DNA of 54,022 bases from an uncultured Clostridia bacterium (GCA_944387385.1 CALXES010000010.1:1-54022); one strand, 5' to 3'; positions 16,203 through 23,622 are shown, counted from the first letter of the stretch. Numbers and translations: made by a program. The notes: generated from the sequence alone by a model not told the origin.

Positions 16203-16967
16203 ATGAATAATAAAAATGTTGAAAAAAATGATGGTGGTTTTGATTTAAAATCAATAAAAAGTTTGAAAAATGGATTTTTAAATTTAAAGAAAAGTGAAAG
16301 AAATAGAGTAGATAAGAAAATTAATACATTTTCAGACCGTATGAAAACAGCACTTAAGATAGGAATACCTTTTGTTTTAGTATTAGGTGGTTTATATTTA
16401 GGTGCAATGAAATCTGCTCCAGAAATTCCGGGATTTGAACCAGGAAATAATGCTGAAAATAAAAATACAAATAAAGATACTGAAAAAGGTGTTAATGAGG
16501 TTTTAGAAGAAAAAGGATATAAATCAGATACTAAATCTAAAACTGGTGGTAGTACAAAGACAACTCCAGATATTTCTGATGATGTTACTAGTACTAGGAA
16601 AGATAAAGATGAACAAATACAAATGGATACTGATACTCCGCAACATTTTCAAAATGAAAATAATAAAGCATATGAAAATGAAATTAACAAAAGAGTTGAA
16701 GAGTCAAAAGGAAATGGAGCTAAAACTGATTCAATAGATGTCGAAGGAAAGGATGTTACAGGGGTAATTGAAACAAAACCTCAACCAGAGCCAGAAAGAA
16801 CAGAAGAAAAAGTAGATATAGATAAAGAAAATTCAAAAAATGCTCAAGCTAATAAAGATGATAAAGCTCCGGAGCAAAAAGATGAATACCATGATGTAGT
16901 ACAAGCCGATGATAATAGCTTAGAAGCAATGTTAAAAAGTATAGATGATGATGAGCCTACTAGATAG
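16203..16967 (+). CDS. single-pass membrane protein with acidic tail, paralogue of the 17440 gene
   Basis: This 254-residue protein has a basic N-terminus of 50 residues, one membrane helix at about 53-74 ('IGIPFVLVLGGLYLGAM'), and a long polar, probably disordered tail. Residues about 140-235 share a module with the protein encoded at 17440: 'TDTPQHFQNENNKAYENEI' matches 'TDEPAHFEGENNEAYKAEI', and 'SIDVEGKDVTGVIETKPQ' matches 'SIDVEGTDVTTVVETKPQ'. Both then read PERTEEKVD. The family is unknown to me. It shares a transcript with the coiled-coil gene just upstream. Confidence 0.7.
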   Translation: MNNKNVEKNDGGFDLKSIKSLKNGFLNLKKSERNRVDKKINTFSDRMKTALKIGIPFVLVLGGLYLGAMKSAPEIPGFEPGNNAENKNTNKDTEKGVNEVLEEKGYKSDTKSKTGGSTKTTPDISDDVTSTRKDKDEQIQMDTDTPQHFQNENNKAYENEINKRVEESKGNGAKTDSIDVEGKDVTGVIETKPQPEPERTEEKVDIDKENSKNAQANKDDKAPEQKDEYHDVVQADDNSLEAMLKSIDDDEPTR

Positions 16968-16983
16968 GAAAAACGAAAATTAA

Positions 16984-17017
16984 TAGGTACCATAAATAGA
17001 TATGGTACCTATTTTTA
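16984..17017 (+). terminator. terminator of the 15942-16967 gene pair
   Basis: The 10-bp stem AGGTACCATA/TATGGTACCT is followed by ATTTTT. Confidence 0.9.
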
Positions 17018-17067
17018 CATCTGTATTACAATTTTTACATAAAATTAATAATATTATTTACATAAAA

Positions 17068-17096
17068 TTGAAAAAACTATAAAAAAATGATATAAT
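17068..17096 (+). promoter_or_regulatory. upstream promoter
   Basis: TTGAAA, 17 bases, TATAAT. Confidence 0.75.
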
Positions 17097-17183
17097 ATAA
17101 GTACCAATATTTATATTATCTACTTTTATGTAAGGATAATTGAGAATCATTGAAAAATCACTATTTAGTAAAGATTACTCAAT

Positions 17184-17212
17184 TTGAAATTTACATAAAA
17201 ATGTGGTATAAT
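17184..17212 (+). promoter_or_regulatory. main promoter of the 17440 gene
   Basis: TTGAAA, 17 bases, TATAAT. The 21 bases from 17198 to 17218 recur exactly at 23094-23114, in the promoter of another gene with a long leader. Confidence 0.82.
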
Positions 17213-17439
17213 ATAAGTATCAAAAGATTGTTGTATTTAAAACTAATGTTTTAAATGTTAAATTAAGAAATATAATGATTTTCTGGTATTATTACTAGAA
17301 ATTTTGTTACGTTTTGCAATTGGCATTTAGAGTTTTTATATACTGCGATTTTTGGTAGGTTATGCACACCTTAAGTGTAAATATTTAATAATTCAATACA
17401 TTAGTTTTTCCAGCTGTGTATTGGAAAGGAGAAGAAATT

Positions 17440-18669
17440 ATGGAAAAAATTAAAGAGAAAAAGGACGCCATGAAAGTGGCAACAGGATTTATTGCAGGTA
17501 TTACTGCAGTAAAATTGGCAACAATGAGTTGCTTAGTTTTCACCGTTTGTGTGATAATCTCAATTTTATTAGTTGCATTTATTGCAATTAGTAAAATCAA
17601 TGGTGACAAATTCAGCAAACAAGGAATAGTTACATTAGTTGTAGCAATAATAACACTTGTATGTGTAGGTTGTTACCACAGATATTTTTGTCACAACGTG
17701 GTGGAAACACCAGAAGTTGTAGCAGAAACAACAACAGAGGAGGATACAACAGATGATCCTGAACAAACAGCAGAAGAGACTACAGTAGAGGAATCTGAAG
17801 AAACAAATTCATATAAGGCAAGACCAGAAATGGGATATTGTCCAGAGAATGAAAGAGTTTCATCAGAAACTACAAACACAAGAAAGAATGCCGAAGAGCA
17901 AGTTCAAAAGGAAACTGATGAACCAGCTCATTTTGAAGGTGAAAACAATGAAGCTTATAAAGCTGAAATTGATGAAGCTGTAGAAGAAGCAAAAGAAAAC
18001 AATGCTAATATTGGTTCAATTGATGTTGAAGGAACAGATGTAACAACAGTAGTTGAAACAAAACCTCAAGAAGAACCAGAAAGAACTGAAGAGAAAGTTG
18101 ATTTAGACAAAGATGAAGCTGTAGAAATTGAAAATGAAGGTGAAGAACCTTCAACTAACGTTGAATCTGAAGAAAAAGTTGAAGATGTTGAAGCATCAGA
18201 TGATAAAACTTTAGATGATATGTTAGAAGAATCAACAACTGAAATTACAGAAGATACAACAAGTGAAACTACAGAAGAAACAACTGAAGTTGTTACAAAT
18301 CCAGCTAATGGTAATGTTTCAATAGAGGAAGTTACTGAAGTAGAAAATAACAACAGTGTAATTGATGTTGAAGAAATTGAAGAACCAGTTGTAGAATTAC
18401 CTGAAGTTGAAGAGCCAGTTGTTGATGAAGTTGCAAAAATTGAAGTAAATGCAGTTGATGGTTACGAAGGCTATATAAACTCAACAATGCAATTTTCAAT
18501 TGAAGGTGATGATGTTGTATTAGAAGGTTTAGAAGGAATTGATTATTCATTTTCAAATGGAATTCTAAGTATTAACACAGGAGATTGTGCAACAGTATTA
18601 ACAATAACAGCTAGCAACAGTGTAAGCAGCCAAACATTTGACGTAAATATCAACGGCATTGTTGATTAA
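17440..18669 (+). CDS. membrane protein with long Glu/Thr-rich tail and C-terminal Ig-like domain
   Basis: The 409-residue protein starts at the ATG after GAAAGGAG. Two membrane helices lie at about residues 12-46 and 55-77. The region from about 85 to 330 is very rich in Glu and Thr and probably disordered; residues about 140-245 hold the module shared with the 16203 protein. The last 75 residues look like a compact beta domain ('FSNGILSINTGDCATVLTIT'). Its codons are less extremely AT-rich than those of its neighbours, which hints at high expression. Transcription ends only at 19090. It is likely exposed on the cell surface; role unknown. Confidence 0.7.
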   Translation: MEKIKEKKDAMKVATGFIAGITAVKLATMSCLVFTVCVIISILLVAFIAISKINGDKFSKQGIVTLVVAIITLVCVGCYHRYFCHNVVETPEVVAETTTEEDTTDDPEQTAEETTVEESEETNSYKARPEMGYCPENERVSSETTNTRKNAEEQVQKETDEPAHFEGENNEAYKAEIDEAVEEAKENNANIGSIDVEGTDVTTVVETKPQEEPERTEEKVDLDKDEAVEIENEGEEPSTNVESEEKVEDVEASDDKTLDDMLEESTTEITEDTTSETTEETTEVVTNPANGNVSIEEVTEVENNNSVIDVEEIEEPVVELPEVEEPVVDEVAKIEVNAVDGYEGYINSTMQFSIEGDDVVLEGLEGIDYSFSNGILSINTGDCATVLTITASNSVSSQTFDVNINGIVD

Positions 18670-19090
18670 TTGCATTTTAAGTAAGTTGTTTATAGTAGTT
18701 TCTTTATAGGTAAATGTAAGGGATGCATTTGATCGCTAATGTCTTTGTATATGGATTTAAACGAAGGTTTAATCTAATAAAGATTTAACGAGAAGAATGT
18801 ATTGAAATTGTAAAACGTATTAAAAAAGTGGTTTGAATTTGTTATTATATTATCTATTAACTTTTAGTTGATATGATGTATTTTAGCAAGTTATATGATA
18901 CGTTGTATGATTGTTTGAGCTTGGCATTGAATATTTAAACCGGTAAAGTGTTCAAGCAAGAAGTGCATTTCATCGAAAACATCTAGTGGTGCAAACTTAG
19001 TAAGATGAAATATATTTGGATTTTAGTCCAGATGTATCCCACTTTATTTATTAAAGAAACATTGAGAACTTTCAATGTTCTTTTTTTTTG
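18670..19090 (+). ncRNA. candidate structured RNA or long structured 3' untranslated region
   Basis: These 390 bases before the terminator have no supported ORF. Paired segments include ATTTCATC/GATGAAAT (18967-18974 with 19004-19011), TAAAGTG/CACTTTA (18944-18950 with 19040-19046), GCTTG/CAAGC (18919-18923 with 18953-18957) and TGGA/TCCA. The GCTTG and TAAAGTG helices cross, as in a pseudoknot. A similar 12-mer, TGCATTTGATCG and TGCATTTCATCG, occurs twice. A possible promoter (TTGAAT, 16 bases, TATTAA) lies at 18833-18860. It could be an independent RNA of about 220 nt or the tail of the 17440 transcript. Confidence 0.4.
19057..19090 (+). terminator. terminator after the structured stretch
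   Basis: The stem ACATTGA/TCAATGT is followed by C and nine T. Confidence 0.9.
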
Positions 19091-19102
19091 TCTTTTTTAA
19101 TA

Positions 19103-19133
19103 TAAAAAGGCTACCCCCGAAGGGATAGCTTGA
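19103..19133 (-). terminator. terminator of the tRNA-like transcript
   Basis: On the minus strand GCTATCCC, TTCG loop, GGGGTAGC (one G-T pair) is followed by C and five T. It is very GC-rich for this genome. Confidence 0.9.
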
Positions 19134-19134
19134 A

Positions 19135-19242
19135 AAAAAATTATTAAAAAGGATTACCCCAATCACAAGGATTGAAGCAAGTAGATCAGATTCGAACTGA
19201 CACACCGTCTATGACGAGCTCTTCCGTGTTTGAGCTTACTAC
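19135..19242 (-). ncRNA. tRNA-like small RNA without a normal anticodon arm
   Basis: The predicted transcript starts at 19242 and opens with GTAG, which pairs with CTAC at its T-arm base. A D-arm GCTC/GAGC with a GG-containing loop follows, and a T-arm of five pairs (GTCAG/CTGAT) holds the exact T-loop TTCGAAT. Where a tRNA has a 17-base anticodon arm there is only CGTC-ATA-GACG plus GTGT. The acceptor has just four pairs and no CCA. It has its own promoter and a GC-rich terminator, so it is expressed rather than a dead fragment. A decayed tRNA gene is the main alternative. Confidence 0.5.
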
Positions 19243-19248
19243 AATTAT

Positions 19249-19277
19249 ATTATATCATTTAGATTTTAAAAATTCAA
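19249..19277 (-). promoter_or_regulatory. promoter of the tRNA-like RNA
   Basis: The minus strand reads TTGAAT, 17 bases, TATAAT, and puts the start at or next to the first base of the GTAG acceptor strand. Confidence 0.8.
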
Positions 19278-19318
19278 GTGGTATTGTATAATATGATATA
19301 ATAAATTAGGTGTTAATT

Positions 19319-20212
19319 ATGTCAGAATATGTAAATTGTAAGATGTGTCCACGTGAATGTGGAGTAGATAGAAGATATAAACTTGGTGTGTGTAAAGCAT
19401 CAGATAAAATAAAAGTTGCTCTTGCCTCAATACATAATTTTGAGGAGCCATGTATTAGTGGTAAAAATGGATCTGGTACAGTATTTTTTTCAAATTGTAA
19501 TTTAAGATGTGTATATTGTCAAAATTTTAAGATTTCACGAGATGGTTTTGGTAAAGAAATAAGTGTGCAAAGACTGGCAGACATTTTTTTAGAGCAACAG
19601 GCAAGAGGTGTAAATAATATTAATTTAGTTACCCCTACTATGTATGTAGAAAGTATAATAAAAGCAATTAAAATTGCTAAAGAAAATGGTTTAAATATAC
19701 CAATTGTATATAATTCAAGTGGTTATGAAAAAGTTGAAATAATAAAAAAACTAGAAGGATATATAGATATATATTTGCCAGATTTTAAATATGCTACTAA
19801 TAGACTTTCTACTAAATATTCTGGTGTGAATAATTATGTAGAATCGGCATTGGCTAGTATAGAAGAGATGATAAAGCAAGTAGGAAAACCAGTTTTTGAT
19901 AATAATGGTATTATGAAAAAAGGAGTAATTATTAGACATATGATACTTCCTAATAATGTATTAAATTCTAAAATGGTATTAAAGAAAATTGCAGAAAAAT
20001 TTAAAAATAATGTATTAGTAAGTGTAATGGCACAATATTTTCCTTCTGGAGATGCAATTAAATATCCAGAGATTAATAGAAAAATAAGTAAGGAAGAGTT
20101 AAAAGAAATAGAAGATTATTTAATTGATTTAAATATAGAGAATGGATATATTCAAGAGCTTGGTGAACATGAAGAAGAATATGTACCGTTATTTGATTTG
20201 TCTAATATATAA
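19319..20212 (+). CDS. PflX-type radical SAM protein
   Basis: The 297-residue protein belongs to the PflX group (COG1313), relatives of pyruvate formate-lyase activating enzymes. The N-terminus has an extra cysteine set ('CKMCPRECGVD' then VC), and the radical SAM cluster is 'CNLRCVYCQN' near residue 65. The N-terminal set may hold a second cluster. The target is unknown; no glycyl radical enzyme lies nearby. I use the ATG at 19319, after AGGTG; an in-frame GTG at 19310 is the alternative. It ends in the hairpin that carries the dapF ribosome site. Confidence 0.87.
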   Translation: MSEYVNCKMCPRECGVDRRYKLGVCKASDKIKVALASIHNFEEPCISGKNGSGTVFFSNCNLRCVYCQNFKISRDGFGKEISVQRLADIFLEQQARGVNNINLVTPTMYVESIIKAIKIAKENGLNIPIVYNSSGYEKVEIIKKLEGYIDIYLPDFKYATNRLSTKYSGVNNYVESALASIEEMIKQVGKPVFDNNGIMKKGVIIRHMILPNNVLNSKMVLKKIAEKFKNNVLVSVMAQYFPSGDAIKYPEINRKISKEELKEIEDYLIDLNIENGYIQELGEHEEEYVPLFDLSNI

Positions 20213-20224
20213 ACATAAATTGTG

Positions 20225-20262
20225 AAATCATCTCATATACTTTAGCATGAGGTGATTTTTTT
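20225..20262 (+). terminator. terminator hairpin that contains the dapF ribosome site
   Basis: The 12-base arms AAATCATCTCAT and ATGAGGTGATTT pair with one U-G wobble that fits only the plus-strand RNA, and seven T follow. The ribosome site GAGGTG of dapF is inside the second arm, and the TTG start is at the end of the T run. The element can thus end the radical SAM transcript and also hide dapF's ribosome site on read-through RNA. Confidence 0.82.
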
Positions 20263-21100
20263 GGTACGTTTTACTAAGATGCAAGGTTGTGGAAATGATT
20301 ATGTATATATTAATAATGATGAGGAAAAAATAGATAATATGTCTTTTTTTACTAAGAAAGTTTCAAATAGAAATTTTGGAATTGGTTCAGATGGATGTAT
20401 ATTTATATATAAAGATGATAATAATGATGCAGACATTAATTTTAGGATTTTTAATCCTGATGGTAGTGAAGCTAATATGTGTGGAAATGGGATAAGATGT
20501 GTTGCTAAATATGTATATGAAAAGAACATAGTTAGAAAAAAGAGCATGAGAATTGGAACAAAGTCTGGAATTAAAGATGTTGAAGTATATGTTGAAGGTG
20601 ATACTGTAAAAAATATAAAAGTAAACATGGGAGTACCTAAATTTAATACAGATATACTTGAAATAAATTATCCTAAAGATGTAATAATAAATGAGAGATT
20701 TGATATATTAGATAAAGAAATATATATTACATGTCTTTCTGTTGGAAATATTCACAGTGTTGTTTTTGTAGATAATGTGGATACTATTGATATAGAAAAA
20801 TATGGAAAAGAGATTGAAAATTTAGATATTTTTAAAGATAGGACTAATGTTGAGTTTGTACAAATAATTGATAGAGAAAATATAAAAGTTCGAGTTTGGG
20901 AAAGAGGAGTTGGAGAGACTCTAGCTTGTGGAACAGGAGCTACTGCATCTGTTATAGCTGGATATTTAAATGGAGTTACTGAAAACATATGTAATGTAAA
21001 TTTAAAAGGCGGAGTTTTAGAGATTGTATATAATGAGATTACAAGTGAGCTTAGTATGATAGGGACTGCTGAGACTGTTTACGAAGGCGTTTTATTTTGA
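20261..21100 (+). CDS. dapF: diaminopimelate epimerase
   Basis: DapF interconverts L,L- and meso-diaminopimelate, the last step before lysine and the cell-wall cross-link residue. Both catalytic cysteines are present, in 'NMCGNGIRC' near residue 72 and 'LACGTGATAS' near residue 225. I place the start at TTG 20261 (protein VRFTKMQGCGNDYV), which gives the family's usual N-terminus and a six-base gap after GAGGTG; an in-frame GTG at 20252 lies inside the ribosome site. The length is 279. No other lysine gene is near. Confidence 0.93.
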   Translation: MVRFTKMQGCGNDYVYINNDEEKIDNMSFFTKKVSNRNFGIGSDGCIFIYKDDNNDADINFRIFNPDGSEANMCGNGIRCVAKYVYEKNIVRKKSMRIGTKSGIKDVEVYVEGDTVKNIKVNMGVPKFNTDILEINYPKDVIINERFDILDKEIYITCLSVGNIHSVVFVDNVDTIDIEKYGKEIENLDIFKDRTNVEFVQIIDRENIKVRVWERGVGETLACGTGATASVIAGYLNGVTENICNVNLKGGVLEIVYNEITSELSMIGTAETVYEGVLF

Positions 21101-21106
21101 TTTATA

Positions 21107-21135
21107 TTGAGTTTTTTTTCTAAATGGAATATAAT
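21107..21135 (+). promoter_or_regulatory. promoter of the NUDIX gene
   Basis: TTGAGT, 17 bases, TATAAT, about 25 bases before the ATG. Confidence 0.82.
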
Positions 21136-21160
21136 TAAAGATATAATTTAGGAGAGAAAT

Positions 21161-21724
21161 ATGAGTATAAAAGAAGAGATAATAAATTATATTCCATTTA
21201 ATGAACAAGAAGAAAAGGATAAAGAGTTTATTTTAGAATGTATTAATAAATTTGATGATATTTTTTTTAGAGAAAATGAGCTGGTACACTTTACATCTTC
21301 TGGCTTTGTAGTAAATAAAAATAGGGACAAAGTATTAATGATATATCATAACATATATAATTCATGGGGATGGACTGGTGGACATGCAGATGGAGAAGAA
21401 AATTTATTAAATGTTGCTATAAGAGAAGTAAAAGAAGAAACTTCTGTTAATAATATAAAGGTATTAAATAATGGTAACATTATATCAATTGATACATTAC
21501 CAGTTGCAGGACATTTTAAAAGAGGAAAATATGTAAATGCACATATACATCTTTCAGTAGCCTATATTTTTGAGGCAAATGAGAATGAAGAGGTGAAAAT
21601 TAAACCAGATGAAAATAGTAATATAGCTTGGCAAGATATTAATAAGGTTGTTGAGCTTTCAACAGAACCACATATGAAAATGGTTTATAAAAAAATAATT
21701 GAGAAAGTAAATCAAAACAGGTAA
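21161..21724 (+). CDS. NUDIX hydrolase
   Basis: The 187-residue protein contains a full Nudix box, starting 'GGHADGEENLLNVAIREVKE' near residue 77 and ending ETSV, with the Gly, Arg and Glu pair in place to bind the metal and hydrolyse a nucleoside diphosphate linked to another group. The N-terminal 40 residues form a helical extension. The substrate cannot be read from sequence; the WGWTGGH segment occurs in several uncharacterised clostridial Nudix proteins. It stands alone between its own promoter and the next one. Confidence 0.9.
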   Translation: MSIKEEIINYIPFNEQEEKDKEFILECINKFDDIFFRENELVHFTSSGFVVNKNRDKVLMIYHNIYNSWGWTGGHADGEENLLNVAIREVKEETSVNNIKVLNNGNIISIDTLPVAGHFKRGKYVNAHIHLSVAYIFEANENEEVKIKPDENSNIAWQDINKVVELSTEPHMKMVYKKIIEKVNQNR

Positions 21725-21740
21725 TAATTTACAAAAGTTA

Positions 21741-21769
21741 TTGTTTTTTATATTAAAAAATTATATAAT
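21741..21769 (+). promoter_or_regulatory. promoter of the 21803 gene
   Basis: TTGTTT, 17 bases, TATAAT. Confidence 0.72.
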
Positions 21770-21802
21770 AAAATATGATAGGTTAATACTGGAGGGGAGT
21801 AT

Positions 21803-22483
21803 ATGGAAATAAGAGAAATCTTTGATACGATTGAAAGTGACCCTAACATGGACAAGGAGCTTCAAAAAGACATTTTAGAGAAGATATCGAATATAGCAAA
21901 AGCAGATCAACTAGTGGATGGTCTAGAAGAGAAAATTGAAGAGCATAAAGACGAGCTTTCAGAAAAAGAATTAAAATATATAATAAATAAATGTATTTCA
22001 TACAAAAGTGTGTTTTATAGATTTAGAAATGGTGGAATAGTGGATTATGACCAATTAAACGATATAACAAGAAGAATTTTTGAACTAGAAGAAAGTATTA
22101 GAAAAAATGATTTTAGTGTTTGGAAAGAAGAGCTTCTTGCATATAAAGGTTCAAAGCAAGATAAAGAAGAAGATAAAATGCTAAAAAATATGTTGATGGT
22201 TGTACCAGAAGAAACAAATGTAGTAGATAAAATAACACGTATGTTTAAAAGAGCAATTTGGAAAATGCAACAAAAATCTAAACAAAAAGTAAATACAGAT
22301 AGAGTAATAGAATTACCACAAAATACTAATATTGATATACAGTTACATGAAGATGAATATAATAAATTAGAAAAGAATACTAAAGAGGAAAATAATGAGG
22401 TTTCAGAAGAAGAACTAGAAGATAAATTTGGAGAGGAATTTGTAGAAGATAAAAAACGAGATGATAAAAAAGAAGAAAAATAG
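21803..22483 (+). CDS. hypothetical helical protein with acidic tail
   Basis: This soluble protein of 226 residues is predicted to be mostly helical ('LVDGLEEKIEEHKDELSEKE' near residues 37-56). After a basic patch at about 145-162 (RMFKRAIWKMQQKSKQK) it ends in a Glu/Lys-rich tail of about 50 residues. GGAGGGG lies five bases before ATG. It is a single-gene unit with a strong terminator. No family recognised. Confidence 0.68.
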   Translation: MEIREIFDTIESDPNMDKELQKDILEKISNIAKADQLVDGLEEKIEEHKDELSEKELKYIINKCISYKSVFYRFRNGGIVDYDQLNDITRRIFELEESIRKNDFSVWKEELLAYKGSKQDKEEDKMLKNMLMVVPEETNVVDKITRMFKRAIWKMQQKSKQKVNTDRVIELPQNTNIDIQLHEDEYNKLEKNTKEENNEVSEEELEDKFGEEFVEDKKRDDKKEEK

Positions 22484-22484
22484 T

Positions 22485-22513
22485 AAAAGGCAGTGAGCAG
22501 ACACTGCCTTTTT
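22485..22513 (+). terminator. terminator of the 21803 gene
   Basis: The 10-bp stem AAAGGCAGTG/CACTGCCTTT is followed by T. Confidence 0.9.
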
Positions 22514-22523
22514 ACATTAAAAG

Positions 22524-22552
22524 TTGACATAAATTTAAAAATGTGATATAAT
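22524..22552 (+). promoter_or_regulatory. consensus promoter of the 22655 gene
   Basis: TTGACA, 17 bases, TATAAT, followed by a leader of about 95 bases. Confidence 0.9.
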
Positions 22553-22654
22553 TATAGCGCATTTAGAATATTAAAGATCAGATATAATTATACATGATAA
22601 ATTAATTCTTTATATAAAATGCAAAATTTTTAATATAATGGAGGAGAAGATATT

Positions 22655-23041
22655 ATGAAAAAAAGTACTTTAAGCAAATTAGAAAGGAAGTCTAAAAAAA
22701 GACAAAATATTGAAGCTGTTAATGCAGCTACTAAGTATGAGGATCATTTTTACTATGAGTATGATAAACCATTAGTAATTAATGAAAAATGTAAAATATT
22801 AGAAATTTTTGTAATGGATAATGAAGATGAAGAATACTCATCATTTAATGATGAGAAAACAGTAAGAATCGTTTTTAAAGATAAAGATGAAGATGAAAAA
22901 ATGAAAAGAGATTATATAATGAGAGATAGAGTACCATATACAATGGATATCAGAACTAACTTGTCTTTATTTAATTTTGAAGATGAATTAATTAAATGTG
23001 AATCTGAAGAGGATATTGAAGATTTGCAACAAGATTACTAG
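22655..23041 (+). CDS. small acidic hypothetical protein
   Basis: The 128-residue protein has a basic start (KKSTLSKLERKSKKRQ) and an acidic rest with several Glu/Asp clusters. The central part, 'VRIVFKDKDEDEKMKRDYIM', looks like a small beta domain and resembles the pattern of the protein at 23686, where 'ICIKFVFEKTVKECTTSIK' has a similar position. GGAGGAG lies upstream. It is a one-gene transcript with its own promoter and terminator. Function unknown. Confidence 0.68.
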   Translation: MKKSTLSKLERKSKKRQNIEAVNAATKYEDHFYYEYDKPLVINEKCKILEIFVMDNEDEEYSSFNDEKTVRIVFKDKDEDEKMKRDYIMRDRVPYTMDIRTNLSLFNFEDELIKCESEEDIEDLQQDY

Positions 23042-23067
23042 AGCTAAAGCTCTAGTAATTTTTTTAT
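23034..23067 (+). terminator. terminator overlapping the stop codon of the 22655 gene
   Basis: ATTACTAGAGCT/AGCTCTAGTAAT pairs over 12 bases with a short loop and is followed by seven T. The TAG stop is inside the first arm. Confidence 0.9.
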
Positions 23068-23079
23068 GTATTCTTAAAT

Positions 23080-23108
23080 TTGAAAAATAGCCTAAAATGT
23101 GGTATAAT
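23080..23108 (+). promoter_or_regulatory. promoter of the 23261 gene
   Basis: TTGAAA, 17 bases, TATAAT. Bases 23094-23114 are identical to the promoter at 17198-17218. Confidence 0.85.
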
Positions 23109-23114
23109 ATAAGT

Positions 23115-23260
23115 GTATATATATTATTTTAAAAGAGTGAAATTATACTCTAGTTATGCAAAGAAATTTTGGAGCATTTGTATGCTGCACATTCTGTATT
23201 TCTAGTGTCGTTCTTTTATTTTAACGTATATAACATTACAAAGGAAAGAGGTTGGTTTTT
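23115..23260 (+). promoter_or_regulatory. structured 5' leader of the 23261 gene
   Basis: The leader of about 145 bases holds AGAGT/ACTCT, then AGAAAT/ATTTCT enclosing GCAT/ATGC. No known riboswitch is recognised. Confidence 0.4.
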
Positions 23261-23503
23261 ATGAAACTAAAGAATTTATTAAAAAAAGAGGATACTTTTA
23301 ATGTCTTGAAGGAAGGAAATTACGGAAACTATACTTTTAGAAAGGCTGTCCAAAAGGCGTATATGTCTGATCAGTTTACTGTATATATAGTAAAAGACAT
23401 GGTAGTCTTTGAACAAGGGGCTAAAAGAATTGTAAAAGTTCCAGTCGATATAGTAGAGGATATTATTGGAACTGAACTCCAAATTTCAAGACGTGCAGCA
23501 TAG
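23261..23503 (+). CDS. small hypothetical protein, 80 residues
   Basis: The protein is soluble and mixed alpha/beta, with a basic N-terminus (MKLKNLLKKED) and 'VPVDIVEDIIGTELQISRRA' at the end. The start is the ATG at 23261, preceded by GAAAGAGG; an in-frame TTG nine bases upstream is less likely. The same GGTTTTTATG context precedes the gene at 23686. Single-gene unit; no family recognised. Confidence 0.65.
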   Translation: MKLKNLLKKEDTFNVLKEGNYGNYTFRKAVQKAYMSDQFTVYIVKDMVVFEQGAKRIVKVPVDIVEDIIGTELQISRRAA

Positions 23504-23507
23504 ATAT

Positions 23508-23540
23508 AGGGGAGATAGTTATACTATCTTCTCTTTTTTG
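23508..23540 (+). terminator. terminator of the 23261 gene
   Basis: GGAGATAGT/ACTATCTTC pairs with a short loop and is followed by CTCTTTTTT. Confidence 0.85.
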
Positions 23541-23592
23541 AATAAAAATATAAAAAAATAGTATAATTTACTGTATATAACAGCACATAACC

Positions 23593-23622
23593 TTGACATA
23601 ATAATATAAAAAATGTTATAAT
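23593..23622 (+). promoter_or_regulatory. promoter of the 23686 gene
   Basis: TTGACA, 18 bases, TATAAT. Confidence 0.82.

Larger units (their letters stand above)
17018..17439 (+). promoter_or_regulatory. long intergenic stretch: two promoters and a structured leader
   Basis: This stretch has no ORF. It contains the 13-mer TTTACATAAAATT at 17034 and 17057 and a near copy at 17190, two promoters (listed apart), and a leader of about 220 bases. Near its end the stem CAATACA/TGTATTG (17394-17400 with 17417-17423) abuts the ribosome site GAAAGGAG of the next gene. That placement would allow control of translation. I cannot match the leader to a known riboswitch. Confidence 0.6.

Noticed and set aside
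17691-18556. long open frames opposite the Glu/Thr-rich gene
   Set aside because: They arise because GAA and ACA repeats read as TTC and TGT on the other strand; they lack ribosome sites.
18734-18780. short ORF in the structured stretch after the 17440 gene
   Set aside because: It has about 13 codons, no ribosome site, and is not near any regulated gene.
20213-20262. lysine riboswitch before dapF
   Set aside because: The gap between the genes is too short and contains only the terminator hairpin.
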